Shown here: one piece after another, positions 45,324 to 54,659 of the stretch
Layout of the letters: the number at the start of each line of letters is the position of its first letter
Numbering within the stretch: the stretch's first letter is position 1
Assembly (NCBI RefSeq): GCF_018860825.1
Contig: NZ_JAHKPZ010000005.1
Span: forward strand, 1-60,462
Length of the DNA stretch: 60,462 nt
Source: Lacinutrix sp. C3R15
Lineage (GTDB): Bacteria > Bacteroidota > Bacteroidia > Flavobacteriales > Flavobacteriaceae
Direction of reading: 5' to 3'
Notes under the pieces: generated by a model
Databases searched by the model: none
Told to the model about the DNA's origin: nothing
The model's input: the letters and a program-made list of their open reading frames with translations, nothing else
Program-made: the position numbers and the translations under genes

Positions 45324-47471
45324 ATGAGAACCAAACAGCAATACTTTAAAGCTTTATCTATATGCATTTTAATTTCATTTACTAATTGTAAACAAGAAGA
45401 AACAAAAGACAACAACCAAATGAGTGAAAATATATTAACAAAAGAATGGACTGGTCCTTACCAAGGAGTTCCTTCTTTTGACAAAATGAAAGTTAGTGAC
45501 ATTAAAGAAGCAATGGAGTTTGGTATGAACGAAAGCTTAGCAGATATTGACAAAATTGCCAACAATACAGAACCTCCAACATTTACAAATACTATTGAAG
45601 CTCTTGAAGCCTCAGGAAAAACACTAGACAGAGTGTATGCATATTATGGTATTTTAAGTAGCAATATGTCTTCGCCAGAATTTAGAAGCATACAAGCAGA
45701 GTTAGCACCAAAACTATCTGATTATAGATCTAAAATAACACAAAACGAAAAACTATTTCAACGCATAAAAACCGTATATACTGCTTCTCAAAAAAAACCT
45801 TTAAAACCTCAAGAACAACGCGTAGTTGAGCTTACCTATAAAAGGTACGAAATGAATGGCGCAAACCTAGATGCTGCTAAAAAAGAACGTTATGCTGCCA
45901 TTAACAAAGAGCTTTCTACTTTATATAACCAGTTTTCTGATAATGTTTTACATGATGAAGAAAACTACGTTACTTTTTTAAATAAAAAACAACTGGAAGG
46001 CCTGTCTGAAGCTTTTATAAAATCTGCTGCTAAAATTGCAACAGATAAGGGACAAGATGGCAAATACGCTATAACAAACACAAGGTCTTCTATAGATCCT
46101 TTTCTTACCTATGCAACCAATCGTGAATTGCGTAAACAGGTATGGGAAAACTATTATTCTAGAGGTGATAATGCAGATAGTTATGACAACAATGCTATTA
46201 TAGCTCAAATACTAAAGTTACGTAAAGAACGTGTTGCTTTGTTAGGCTACACTAATTATGCAGCATGGCGTTTACAAGATCGCATGGCAAAAACACCTGA
46301 AAATGCTATGGATTTAATGATGGCTGTTTGGCCTGCTGCTATTGCAAGAGTTGCAGAAGAAGTTGCAGATATGCAAACAGTAGCAAACGAAAATGGAGAT
46401 AACATCACCATAGCGCCTTGGGATTACAGATTTTATGCAGAAAAAGTAAGAAAAAAGAAATATAACTTAAATAGCGATGAAGTAAAACAGTATTTACAAT
46501 TAGATAAATTAACCGAAGCTTTATTCTTTACTGCAGAAAAATTATTTAACTACAAATTTACTCCTGTAAAAAAAGGAACTGTTCCAGTATTTCATGAAGA
46601 TGTAAACGTTTGGGAAGTTACAGATAAAGACTCAGGTAAAAACATTGGCTTATGGTACTTAGATCCTTTTGCTAGACAAGGAAAACGCTCGGGAGCTTGG
46701 GCTACAACCTATAGAAGTCATACTACTTTTGAAGGCGAAACCAATGTACTAGCATCAAACAATTCTAACTTTGTAAAACCAGCTCCTGGTGAAGCGGTTC
46801 TTGTTTCTTGGGATGATGCTACCACCTTTTTTCATGAATTTGGCCATGCCTTACACTTCTTTTCATCTAACGTAAAATACCCTACTTTAAATGGTGGTGT
46901 TAGAGATTATACAGAATTTCAATCGCAATTATTAGAGCGCTGGCTAGCTACAGATCAAGTAATCAATACATTTTTAGTACACCATAAAACAGGAGAACCT
47001 ATTCCTGCAACATTAGTGGAAAAAATAAAAAAAGCAGCAACATTTAATCAAGGATTTGCCACTACAGAATATTTAGCCTCTGCTTTAATGGATATGAAAT
47101 TACACCTTGCAGACCCAACAAATATAGATATTGATGCCTTTGAAAGAGAAACACTAGCCGATTTAAAAATGCCTAAAGAGTTACCAATGCGTCATAGAAC
47201 GCCTCACTTTGGACATGTTTTTTCTGGCGAAGGGTACGCTACTGCATATTATGGATATATGTGGGCAGATGTTTTAACTAGCGATGCTTCGGAAGCATTT
47301 GCGGAAGCTCCTGATGGTTTTTATGATAAAGAAATAGCAGACAAACTAGTGAAGTATTTATTTGCTCCTAGAAATGCAATGGATCCTGCAGAAGCATATC
47401 GATTATTTAGAGGTCGAGATGCTAAAATTGAAGCTTTAATGAAAGACAGAGGTTTTCCTATTACCAAATAA
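45324..47471 (+). CDS. M3-family peptidyl-dipeptidase (Dcp-like)
   Basis: 715 aa. N-terminal signal region with possible lipobox (S-F-T-N-C, Cys22), so it is probably exported. The M3 zinc site is HEFGHALH (504-511; ligands His504 and His508, catalytic Glu505) with the third ligand Glu in DYTEFQSQLLERWL about 25 residues later. Downstream substrate-binding elements include HFGHVFSGEGYATAYYGYMW near residue 630. Dcp removes C-terminal dipeptides from oligopeptides, here likely in the periplasm. Family length fits. Confidence 0.94.
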   Translation: MRTKQQYFKALSICILISFTNCKQEETKDNNQMSENILTKEWTGPYQGVPSFDKMKVSDIKEAMEFGMNESLADIDKIANNTEPPTFTNTIEALEASGKTLDRVYAYYGILSSNMSSPEFRSIQAELAPKLSDYRSKITQNEKLFQRIKTVYTASQKKPLKPQEQRVVELTYKRYEMNGANLDAAKKERYAAINKELSTLYNQFSDNVLHDEENYVTFLNKKQLEGLSEAFIKSAAKIATDKGQDGKYAITNTRSSIDPFLTYATNRELRKQVWENYYSRGDNADSYDNNAIIAQILKLRKERVALLGYTNYAAWRLQDRMAKTPENAMDLMMAVWPAAIARVAEEVADMQTVANENGDNITIAPWDYRFYAEKVRKKKYNLNSDEVKQYLQLDKLTEALFFTAEKLFNYKFTPVKKGTVPVFHEDVNVWEVTDKDSGKNIGLWYLDPFARQGKRSGAWATTYRSHTTFEGETNVLASNNSNFVKPAPGEAVLVSWDDATTFFHEFGHALHFFSSNVKYPTLNGGVRDYTEFQSQLLERWLATDQVINTFLVHHKTGEPIPATLVEKIKKAATFNQGFATTEYLASALMDMKLHLADPTNIDIDAFERETLADLKMPKELPMRHRTPHFGHVFSGEGYATAYYGYMWADVLTSDASEAFAEAPDGFYDKEIADKLVKYLFAPRNAMDPAEAYRLFRGRDAKIEALMKDRGFPITK

Positions 47472-47490
47472 CAACCCCTCTATTATAAAT

Positions 47491-47522
47491 AAAAAAGCCA
47501 TACTTACTGTATGGCTTTTTTT
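47491..47522. terminator. bidirectional terminator
   Basis: AAAAAAGCCATAC (47491-47503) / GTATGGCTTTTTTT (47509-47522). It ends the M3 peptidase gene (+) and overlaps the last codon region of the TRIC gene (-). Confidence 0.85.
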
Positions 47523-48123
47523 ATTGCTTATACAAACTAGGTAAACTAATTTTAAACTTTACCGCAATTAATCGTGTAAGTATAACCACTACTCCTGCTA
47601 TTACAAATACAAAATTATTATCTATTGGTAGCTTGCGAACTAAAAAATAAGTAAGTCCGCCTAGTATACATGCTGTTGCATAAATTTCTTTTCTAAAAAT
47701 TACAGGTATTTCATTACACAAAATATCTCTAATAACACCACCAAAACAAGCAGATATAGTACCAAGAGCAATACAAATTATAGGGTCTAATCCTGCTAAA
47801 AGTCCTTTTTCTATACCTACAACAGTATATAAGCCAATACCAATAGTATCAAATAAAAACAAAGAAGTACGTAAGTAATTAATCTTTGATCTAAAAAGTA
47901 TGGTGAATAATGTAGTAATTAATATTACATAGGTAAAGGTCATATTTGTCATCCAACCAACAGGAGTTTGCCCTATAAGTATATCTCTTAAAGTTCCTCC
48001 TCCTACTGCAGTTACAAAAGCAATAATTAAAACACCAAAAGCATCCATTTTTTTATTCATAGCTATTAAAACGCCAGAAATAGCAAAAGCAATGGTTCCT
48101 AATAGATCAATAACATAGAACAT
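47521..48123 (-). CDS. TRIC/UPF0126-family cation channel
   Basis: 200 aa with seven hydrophobic segments in the UPF0126 pattern of two repeated three-helix bundles plus one. Marker motifs are LLGTIAFAISGVLIA (8-22), AVGGGTLRDILIG (about 39-51) and ISACFGGVIRDILCNEIP (about 123-140), the two GG-x-x-RD elements of prokaryotic TRIC channels. It would conduct K+ or other monovalent cations. Monocistronic. Confidence 0.9.
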   Translation of the reverse strand: MFYVIDLLGTIAFAISGVLIAMNKKMDAFGVLIIAFVTAVGGGTLRDILIGQTPVGWMTNMTFTYVILITTLFTILFRSKINYLRTSLFLFDTIGIGLYTVVGIEKGLLAGLDPIICIALGTISACFGGVIRDILCNEIPVIFRKEIYATACILGGLTYFLVRKLPIDNNFVFVIAGVVVILTRLIAVKFKISLPSLYKQ

Positions 48124-48333
48124 AAAATTTTAATTAAAATTACACGTATTAAAGCTGCAAATGTATAGCATTAAAGTTTTAAAATACAATTCAGCCTTCA
48201 ATTACTACAATTGGGTAAAAACGTTTATGTAAAACACTTTATTACAAGCATCTTTACATAGTAATCAATAAAACCATAACCAATGAAGTCTTTACAAAAA
48301 AACCACAGAACCCAATTTTTAAATCAAAATACA

Positions 48334-48759
48334 ATGGCTAAATCTTTGGCTTTACTACTTGTTTTTATTCTATCAACTTTTAATAGTCATGCACAATCTG
48401 AAACCGAAGGCAAGCAAATAACAGTAACCGTTAAAAACATTAAAAACACCAACGGAAAAGTTATTTTATCTTTACATAATGCATCTACTTTTATGAAAGG
48501 AAAAGGTTTAGAAAGTAGCATCACTGAAATAAATGGAGATACAGCTACTTTAACATTTAAAAATGTAATTCCTGGTGAATATGCCATAATGGGAGTTCAT
48601 GACGAAAACAGCAACAACCAAATGGATTTTGAGTTAAACGGAATGCCTAAAGAAAGTTACGGCATGTCTAACAACCCAATACTTTATGGACCTCCAACTT
48701 TTGATGCTGCTAAATTTGAGCTTAAAAAAGAAGATGTAAATATTACTATTCGTTTTTAG
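48334..48759 (+). CDS. exported DUF2141 protein
   Basis: 141 aa from ATG 48334, which gives a textbook signal peptide (MAKSLALLLVFILSTFNSHAQ). ATG 48283 would add 17 charged residues before it and is a possible alternative. The mature domain (about 30-140) has TVTVKNIKNTNGKVILSLHN, FKNVIPGEYAIMGVHDEN and a final VNITIRF strand, typical of DUF2141 beta-sandwich proteins of unknown function. No partner genes. Confidence 0.82.
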   Translation: MAKSLALLLVFILSTFNSHAQSETEGKQITVTVKNIKNTNGKVILSLHNASTFMKGKGLESSITEINGDTATLTFKNVIPGEYAIMGVHDENSNNQMDFELNGMPKESYGMSNNPILYGPPTFDAAKFELKKEDVNITIRF

Positions 48760-48858
48760 TAACACACAAAAAGAGCTATAAATAAAAGCCACGTAAAACA
48801 GATGTTTTCGTGGCTTTCGTTTTGCTAATAATCAGTTATTTAAGGAATAACTTAATGA

Positions 48859-49338
48859 TTAGACGGTTTCATTTAACCAAGCTTTCATCATCCAGACTGT
48901 TTTTTCTTGTTCTGAAATAAAATCACTCATCATAGAGTTGGTACCTTCGTCATTTGCATCTCCTGCTTTCTGTAAAATAGCACGTTCAATTTGTAATAAT
49001 TCTGATAAAGAATCTACAATTAATTGCACAGCCTTAGTATCTTCAGATATGTTTTTACCTACAGGCACTTTTGCAAGTTCACTATAGTCTGCAAAAGTAT
49101 GTAAAGGCGTTTCACCTAAAGTTAAAATACGTTCTGCAATTTCATCTACTTTCATATTAGCATCTGTATATAATTCTTCAAATTTTATATGAAGATTAAA
49201 AAATGCTTTTCCTTTAATATTCCAATGAATACCTCTTAAATTTTGATAATACGTTTGAAAATTAGCTAATAATCCATTTAAATCTTGTGCTAATTCTTTT
49301 GTGATTTTTGAATCTAATCCTATACTATTTAGTGTCAT
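48859..49338 (-). CDS. dps: Dps-family DNA-protecting ferritin-like protein
   Basis: 159 aa, Dps length. The ferroxidase site at subunit interfaces is visible: HWNIKGKAFFNLHIKFEELYTD (His, His, Asp, Glu) and DEIAERI (Glu). It stores iron and protects DNA from peroxide. It is divergent from oxyR with a 103-base shared spacer, strongly suggesting peroxide control by OxyR. Probable -7 box CAAAGTTA at 49362-49369 read on the minus strand (TAACTTTG). Confidence 0.95.
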   Translation of the reverse strand: MTLNSIGLDSKITKELAQDLNGLLANFQTYYQNLRGIHWNIKGKAFFNLHIKFEELYTDANMKVDEIAERILTLGETPLHTFADYSELAKVPVGKNISEDTKAVQLIVDSLSELLQIERAILQKAGDANDEGTNSMMSDFISEQEKTVWMMKAWLNETV

Positions 49339-49361
49339 AATTATTGCTTTTTGTTATACTA

Positions 49362-49441
49362 CAAAGTTATTTAATATTTACCCTCTATTCGCATAAATTT
49401 TATTGATAGTTTTTATATTTTTATAGTCTAAATTGATATAG
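49362..49441. promoter_or_regulatory. dps-oxyR divergent control region
   Basis: On the minus strand the -7 box TAACTTTG lies at 49369-49362. Three ATAG half-sites occur at 49406-49409, 49423-49426 and 49438-49441, and one CTAT at 49384-49387. OxyR sites consist of ATAG/CTAT half-sites about ten bases apart, but the spacing here (17 and 15) fits only loosely. Confidence 0.35.
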
Positions 49442-50401
49442 ATGACAATTACACAATTATACTACGTATTGGCTGTTGCCGAAAATCAAAATTTTACAAA
49501 AGCTGCAGAAAAGTGCTTTGTTACACAACCCACTTTAAGCATGCAAATACAAAAGCTAGAAGACGAGTTAGATATTCTTATTTTTGACAGAAGCAAGAAA
49601 CCTATTGAACTTACAGATGTTGGCCGTAAAATTGTAAACCAGGCAAAAAACATAGTGAATGAATCTTATAGAATTAAAGATATAGTTGACCAACAAAAAG
49701 GATTTATTGGTGGCGAATTTAAAATAGGAATAATACCTACTGTAATGCCAACATTGCTTCCTATGTTTTTAAAAACATTCATTAAAAAATACCCTAAAGT
49801 AAAACTTGTTATAGAAGAGTTAACCACAGACGAAATTATCTCTAGAATTAATGAAGGACATCTAGATGCTGCCATTGCTGCTACACCTTTATTAAATGAA
49901 AACATTAAAGAACGTGTGCTTTATTTTGAACCGTTTGTTGCATACATACCTAAAAATCATAGATTGCATGCTAAAAATAAAATAAACACTACAGATCTAG
50001 AAATTGATGACATGCTTTTACTAGAAGATGGACACTGTTTTAGAGATGGTGTAATTAACTTATGTAAAGTACTAAAAGACCACACAGACAATTCTTTTCA
50101 GTTAGAAAGTGGTAGCATAGAAACCTTAATAAAATTATCTAATGAAGGTTTAGGTATGACCTTATTACCATATTTACACACCTTAGACATGTCTGAAAAA
50201 AACAAAGAAAACCTGCATCATTTTACAGAACCTTCTCCTGCAAGAGAAGTAAGCATTATATACCATAAAAGCGAACTTAAAATGCAAATTATTGAAGCTT
50301 TACAAGATGTTATTTCTAGTATTATTAGAGGTGCTATTGCGTTTCAAAATGTAGAAATTATAAGTCCTTTACCTAAAAAACATAGCTTATTAAGCAACTA
50401 G
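49442..50401 (+). CDS. oxyR: hydrogen-peroxide sensor OxyR (LysR family)
   Basis: 319 aa LysR-type regulator. The N-terminal HTH (1-60) has TKAAEKCFVTQPTLSMQIQKLE. The redox pair Cys199 and Cys208 in EDGHCFRDGVINLC falls at exactly the residue numbers of the E. coli OxyR disulfide, so peroxide sensing should work. Cys25 is extra and in the DNA-binding domain. Divergent from dps, its likely target. Confidence 0.95.
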   Translation: MTITQLYYVLAVAENQNFTKAAEKCFVTQPTLSMQIQKLEDELDILIFDRSKKPIELTDVGRKIVNQAKNIVNESYRIKDIVDQQKGFIGGEFKIGIIPTVMPTLLPMFLKTFIKKYPKVKLVIEELTTDEIISRINEGHLDAAIAATPLLNENIKERVLYFEPFVAYIPKNHRLHAKNKINTTDLEIDDMLLLEDGHCFRDGVINLCKVLKDHTDNSFQLESGSIETLIKLSNEGLGMTLLPYLHTLDMSEKNKENLHHFTEPSPAREVSIIYHKSELKMQIIEALQDVISSIIRGAIAFQNVEIISPLPKKHSLLSN

Positions 50402-50679
50402 ATACACGCAATAATCAATACCCTTTTACAAACCATAATATGTATTTTCTTTTCTTATTGTGCTACTTAAAACACAATAAATAGAATTTAAACTGGCACA
50501 GCTTGCACTAGTATTTGCAAAGCCAAGCAAGAACCTAAACTTGTTTATTTTACTAAAATACAGTAACTTACAAATTAAAACTACGTATAAACTTTAACTA
50601 AAAGTCTAAAAAAAAGACTACTCAATTAAAGTTTACAACAATTTGGAGAAGTGTAATAACCTAGTAAAAACCAACTATT

Positions 50680-51279
50680 ATGGACCGAAAAAAGTTTATA
50701 AAATCGACTGCATTAGGTTTAGGAGCTCTATCTTTTGCTCCTATGGTTAATGCCTCTAAACTAGAAGCTAAAAATGAAAATTTAAACGAGTTAGCACAAA
50801 TAAAATCTCTAAAAAATAAAGAGGTTGCCAAAACTGTAAAAGCTATAGATCCTAAAATTGTTAAAAACAAAGAAGGCAAACTTTTAAATGTTCTTGGTGA
50901 TAATCAAAATATTAAATTAACAGGTAAAGACACCAACGGACAGTTTACTTTAATAGAACAGAATAACAAACCTGGAGTTGGTATTCCTCCTCATGTTCAT
51001 GAAAATGAAGATGAAGTTTTTCAAGTAATTGAAGGACAAGTAGAAATGCGTATAGGAGAAAAAACAACCACATTAAATGCTGGTGATTTAATTTTTTGTC
51101 CTAGAGGAATTCCGCATTCTTGGAAAGTTATTGGAGAACAAGATACCAGAGCAATGTTAAGTATTTTTCCTGCAGGACTTGAAAACATGTTTGAAGAACT
51201 AGCACAATTACCTCCTGGCTCTCCAGATTTTGAAAAAGTGGCAAAAATTTGTGGTAAGTACAACCTAAAGTTTGTGTAA
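50680..51279 (+). CDS. exported cupin-domain protein
   Basis: 199 aa. N-terminus MDRKKFIKSTALGLGALSFA resembles a Tat-like signal (Arg-Lys-Lys-Phe rather than twin Arg). The cupin barrel has motif 1 PHVHENEDEVFQVIEGQVEMRIG (His, His, Glu and Gly in the G-x5-HxH-x3-4-E-x6-G pattern) and motif 2 PRGIPHSWKV. Metal ligands appear intact. Function open: such single-domain cupins include quercetinase-like and isomerase-like enzymes. Standalone gene in a 278-base-flanked position; the upstream spacer holds nothing recognisable. Confidence 0.82.
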   Translation: MDRKKFIKSTALGLGALSFAPMVNASKLEAKNENLNELAQIKSLKNKEVAKTVKAIDPKIVKNKEGKLLNVLGDNQNIKLTGKDTNGQFTLIEQNNKPGVGIPPHVHENEDEVFQVIEGQVEMRIGEKTTTLNAGDLIFCPRGIPHSWKVIGEQDTRAMLSIFPAGLENMFEELAQLPPGSPDFEKVAKICGKYNLKFV

Positions 51280-51323
51280 TAACAGCGCATACCAATAACA
51301 GAAATATCTTTATTTTTAAGGTA

Positions 51324-51866
51324 TTACAACCAACCTTTTCGCTTTAAAAGATTTTCTATATGTGCAAAATGATGGTTACTATGCCATGCATAAATACCAA
51401 TATTCTTTTTTAAAACTACTGCTTCCGTATGTTCTGGATGTATAAAATACTTGTTTAAATCTGTAGGATCTAAACCCTTTAACAAATACACCAATTTAAT
51501 ATGCGTAGCTTTTAAATGAAGTAAAGACATGGCAATAGGTGCTGTTTTAGCATCTTCTAATGCTGCCCAAAGTTGTTCATAATAATATTTAATTACAGGT
51601 TTATCTTCTGTTAAAGCCCATTTAAAACGTATATAACTATGCAGATGACTGTCTGAAAGATGATGTATTACCTGCCTAACAGTCCAACCTTCTGGTCTAT
51701 ATGCAGTATCTAATTGCGCATCATTTAATGATGAAACAAGTGTTTCTAATCGATTAGGAAAGTGCTCTAGTACAGAAATCCATGCACCTATATCTTGTTT
51801 TGTTATTTCTTCAGGACATACAAACTGGCCAATAGGATATTTTAAGTATGCTATAGTATCTTTCAT
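51324..51866 (-). CDS. DinB/YfiT-type putative bacillithiol S-transferase
   Basis: 180 aa from ATG 51866; a second in-frame ATG at 51875 would add three residues. The family start KDTIAYLKYPIGQF, the helical bundle and metal-binding histidines in VIHHLSDSHLHS (about 66-77) and WHSNHHFAHI (about 163-172) mark a YfiT/BstA-like DinB protein. Homologues conjugate bacillithiol to xenobiotics. Bacteroidota often make bacillithiol, so the label is plausible, but no bsh gene is visible here. Confidence 0.85.
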   Translation of the reverse strand: MKDTIAYLKYPIGQFVCPEEITKQDIGAWISVLEHFPNRLETLVSSLNDAQLDTAYRPEGWTVRQVIHHLSDSHLHSYIRFKWALTEDKPVIKYYYEQLWAALEDAKTAPIAMSLLHLKATHIKLVYLLKGLDPTDLNKYFIHPEHTEAVVLKKNIGIYAWHSNHHFAHIENLLKRKGWL

Positions 51867-51955
51867 AATAAACAAAATAGGTATAATGTTTTAAACAAGT
51901 AACTCAGGTGCTACATGTCTCGTCCTGAAATATGGCTATAGGTTAAAATTGATTT

Positions 51956-52202
51956 TTAAGCTGAAAATTTATATACCATATTAGGTGTTTTAAAATCTAA
52001 AGATAAGTGTAATCTCATTTCGTTGTATAGATTAATTGCATTTTTTCAGCGCTTTTAGCGTGAGCCACGTTATCAAAGTTTTGATTTAGGTAAAACTCAT
52101 CTTTTAATGTAGCGTATACACGTTCTGCCATGGCATTTCGTAACAATGATTTTCTTCTGTCATACTAATATCTATCTTGTTTCTTTTTAATCCTATGTAA
52201 AC
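51956..52202 (-). pseudogene. IS3-family (IS150-like) transposase remnant, 3' end
   Basis: Translation on the minus strand gives the last 80 residues of an IS3 OrfB integrase: NKIDISMTEENHCYE..., AMAERVYATLKDEFYLNQNFD, AINLYNEMRLHLSLDFKTPN, MVYKFSA and stop at 51956-51958. Two frameshifts, each a lost A in an A-run, at about 52133 and 52048. Upstream of 52199 stops appear. The element's end TGAAATATGGCTATAGG begins at 51926 (TG/CA ends are usual for IS3). Confidence 0.85.
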
Positions 52203-52285
52203 TTATCTTAACTAAAAAAGTAGGAATTTTATTTCATAATAAGAAAAAAGCAGTTAGTTTTGTCAAATAACCCAAATATCATAAT

Positions 52286-52915
52286 ATGAAAAAAACTTTA
52301 CTTTTTATTTGCACACTATTCTGTATCTCAAATTCATTTTCCCAAATTACTATATCTGGAGCAGGATCGACATCAGTTAACATAACTACCACATCAAATA
52401 TTGGACCATATAATGGTGCCGATTTCTGGTATTTTAATTCAAATCCTCAAATTTGGGTGGTTTATAACTACAATGGTACTGGTCAATGGGAAATTGTTCA
52501 TCAAACTACTGGCTCAGAAGGCGTTAGAACTATAATGTATGTAAACCCTAGCAATACAGCTCCTGCACCTCCTTCAACGGGATGGGTCTCTTATAATTCA
52601 AATGGTCTTAACCCTGCTCCTATGCTATGTGGTCCAGGAGTAGAAGCTAGTCCTGATTGTGCTACATTATCAATTAATGAATCAAAGATTTTTGATAAAT
52701 TAAATGTTTACCCAAACCCTACGAATGGGGTAATATCTATAGATGGTATTAAAGGAGGAAATATAAAAATAACAGATCTACAGGGAAAAATAGTGTTAGA
52801 ATCAATAATTGATAACGATAATAGTATCGACATAAGTAAACAACGACCTGGAGTTTATCTTTTAATTATTGAAACAGAGAACATAACTTTTCACAGAAAG
52901 ATTATCAAATTATAG
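52286..52915 (+). CDS. secreted protein with T9SS type A sorting domain
   Basis: 209 aa with a signal peptide (1-19, ending NSFSQ). The cargo region (20-130) is small, Gly/Ser/Asn/Trp-rich and beta-like, with no family I recognise (segments YNGADFWYFNSNPQIWVVYN, GTGQWEIVHQTTGSEGV, two Cys near 113 and 124). The C-terminus is a complete type A sorting signal: VYPNPTNGVISI, IKITDLQGKIV, IDISKQRPGVYLLIIE and a final HRKIIKL, which directs secretion across the outer membrane. It is the only intact gene between two IS remnants. Possible -7 box TAGTTTTG at 52255-52262. Confidence 0.85.
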   Translation: MKKTLLFICTLFCISNSFSQITISGAGSTSVNITTTSNIGPYNGADFWYFNSNPQIWVVYNYNGTGQWEIVHQTTGSEGVRTIMYVNPSNTAPAPPSTGWVSYNSNGLNPAPMLCGPGVEASPDCATLSINESKIFDKLNVYPNPTNGVISIDGIKGGNIKITDLQGKIVLESIIDNDNSIDISKQRPGVYLLIIETENITFHRKIIKL

Positions 52916-52936
52916 AAATATTGAATTTATAAATTG

Positions 52937-52979
52937 AAGCAAAGAGGCTGTCTTGATTTTTTAAGCAGCCTCTTTGCTT
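52937..52979 (+). terminator. large hairpin after the T9SS-cargo gene
   Basis: AAGCAAAGAGGCTG (52937-52950) pairs perfectly with CAGCCTCTTTGCTT (52966-52979) around a 15-base T-rich loop. No long T-run follows. It may be the gene's terminator or the end of a mobile element. Confidence 0.55.
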
Positions 52980-53021
52980 ACCAATTATATTTGTTTTGTA
53001 ACAATTTTATGCTCGAGTAAA

Positions 53022-53321
53022 GTTAGCAACTCCACCCATTACTGCGCCGTGTATAAGCAAAATATTGCTAGAGCAAATAGCCTAAAAGGACGCTACATGA
53101 AAGACAACCGGCAAAGTACGGTAGAACCTGTATTTGGCACCCTAACCCAGTTTATGGAGCTAAGCAAGATTAACACCATCAGTATCAAGCAGGCCAATAA
53201 ATGTATGCAGCTCTCTGCCATAAACTACAACCTTAAAAAGCACCTGAAATTTACAGAAAGACGCTGTAAAAGTCGCGCAGCACATATACAGGCCATAAAA
53301 ACAATACTAATGCTAATTTAA
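53022..53321 (+). pseudogene. IS1182-family transposase remnant, 3' end
   Basis: About 100 residues match the C-terminus of IS1182-type DDE transposases: ...GRYMKDNRQSTVEPVFGTL, TQFMELSKINTIS and ANKCMQLSAINYNLKKHLKF. The frame is open from 52974, but homology begins near 53022 and there is no credible start or catalytic N-terminus. The remainder to the right end at 53425 is non-coding. Confidence 0.8.
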
Positions 53322-53480
53322 GCACCACACAGTCCCTCTAATTTTACTTAATCCCAAAAATAAACTCCCTTAAAGAGCGTATTTTAACTTGTTTTTATAA
53401 AATTATGTAGCCTTTATTCAGGACGGGCCAACATAAATGCTAACTCTAAGATATACATTTCAAAAGAATTTATGAGTATA

Positions 53481-53511
53481 AAAAAACGCTTCATTTTCAT
53501 GAAGCGTTTTT
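53481..53511 (-). terminator. terminator of the cyclophilin-FKBP gene
   Basis: CGCTTCAT (53487-53494) / ATGAAGCG (53499-53506) with loop TTTC, A-run and T-run flanks, just beyond the gene's stop on the minus strand. Confidence 0.85.
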
Positions 53512-53533
53512 AAAAATTATATTGTAACAGAGT

Positions 53534-54466
53534 TTATTTAACATCCATTAGCTCTACATCAAAAATTAATGTAGCATCTGGTGGAATTACTCCTCCTGCT
53601 CCTCTGCTTCCGTAACCTAAATGACTAGGTATTACAAAACGTGCTTTATCTCCAATTTTTAATAATTGAACACCTTCATCCCATCCAGAAATTACTTGTC
53701 CTACTCCTAAAGGAAACTCAATTGGTTCTTTTCTTTTATAAGAAGAATCAAAAACGGTTCCGTCTGCTAATTGTCCTTTGTAATGTACAGAAACTGTTTT
53801 TCCTTTTTCTGCTTTTGCTCCAGTACCTTCCTGAAGTATTTGGTAGCGTAAACCACTATCTGTTTTATTAAATCCTGCTGCAATTTTATCTAAAGCTGCT
53901 TCTTGTGCTGCTTTTTCTTCTGCTAAACGTTTTTCACGAGATCCTTCAAAAGTTCTAAATGCCTCAACAGCTTTAAAAGCTTCAGCATCTGCTCCTACTC
54001 TTACAATTTCTAAAGTAGTAATTTCATCGCCTTGCGCAATAGCATCTACTACATCTTGTCCTTCTACAACTTTACCAAAAACAGTGTGATTATTATCTAA
54101 CCAAGGGGTTTCCACGTGAGTGATAAAAAACTGACTTCCATTAGTTCCTGGTCCTGCATTTGCCATAGATAAAATTCCTGGTGCATCATGCTTTAATTCT
54201 GGGTGAAACTCATCATCAAATTTATAACCTGGATTTCCTGTTCCTGTTCCTTGAGGACAACCTCCTTGAATCATAAAATCTGGAATTACTCTATGAAATT
54301 TTAAACCATCATAATAAGGAGTTCCTTGTGGTTTTACTTCGTTTTCTAGGTTTCCTTCTGCTAAAGCAACAAAGTTACCCACAGTACCTGGTGTTTTCTG
54401 GTATTCTAAAGCTACTAATATTTCGCCTTTTGTAGTATTAAATTTTGCGTATAATCCGTCTTGCAT
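53534..54466 (-). CDS. cyclophilin-FKBP fusion peptidyl-prolyl isomerase
   Basis: 310 aa combining both isomerase families. The cyclophilin (1-155) has [27 protein letters not shown] and [14 protein letters not shown] charged helical linker (about 165-195, rich in Glu/Lys/Ala) leads to an FKBP domain (about 205-310) with [33 protein letters not shown] and [17 protein letters not shown]. No signal peptide, so it is cytoplasmic. Dual immunophilins in this order (CFBP) are known from Flavobacterium. Catalytic residues of both domains look intact. Confidence 0.95.
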   Translation of the reverse strand: MQDGLYAKFNTTKGEILVALEYQKTPGTVGNFVALAEGNLENEVKPQGTPYYDGLKFHRVIPDFMIQGGCPQGTGTGNPGYKFDDEFHPELKHDAPGILSMANAGPGTNGSQFFITHVETPWLDNNHTVFGKVVEGQDVVDAIAQGDEITTLEIVRVGADAEAFKAVEAFRTFEGSREKRLAEEKAAQEAALDKIAAGFNKTDSGLRYQILQEGTGAKAEKGKTVSVHYKGQLADGTVFDSSYKRKEPIEFPLGVGQVISGWDEGVQLLKIGDKARFVIPSHLGYGSRGAGGVIPPDATLIFDVELMDVK

Positions 54467-54587
54467 CTTGTAGTTTTTTAATAAGGTGCAAAGATAGGAA
54501 ACTAAGTTTCAAGTTAAAAAGTTAAAGATAGAAAGTTTAGTTACATCTTATTTTTAATACTAATTAACCAAGAACAAAAAAAAATAA

Positions 54588-54627
54588 AAAAGAGCCAAGT
54601 GTTATCTTTTAACACCTAACTCTTTTC
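54588..54627 (-). terminator. terminator of recQ
   Basis: AAAAGAG...GTGTTA / TAACAC...CTCTTTT. Three plus-strand mismatches become G-U pairs in minus-strand RNA, so the hairpin is complete in the recQ direction. Confidence 0.7.
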
Positions 54628-54659
54628 TGTATTTTTATTTTATGTAATGCCTAAAAAAA

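Larger units (their letters stand above)
51921..53425. mobile_element. mosaic of two IS remnants flanking a T9SS-cargo gene
   Basis: The left end CGTCCTGAA (51921-51929) and right end TTCAGGACG (53417-53425) form a 9-bp inverted pair. Inside lie an IS3-type remnant (minus strand, 51956-52202), an intact secreted-protein gene (52286-52915) and an IS1182-type remnant (plus strand, about 53022-53321). Both transposase 3' ends face outward. Neither IS is complete. Confidence 0.55.

Noticed and set aside
52974-53321. Intact transposase gene
   Set aside because: Only the C-terminal 100 residues are homologous; the catalytic N-terminus is absent.
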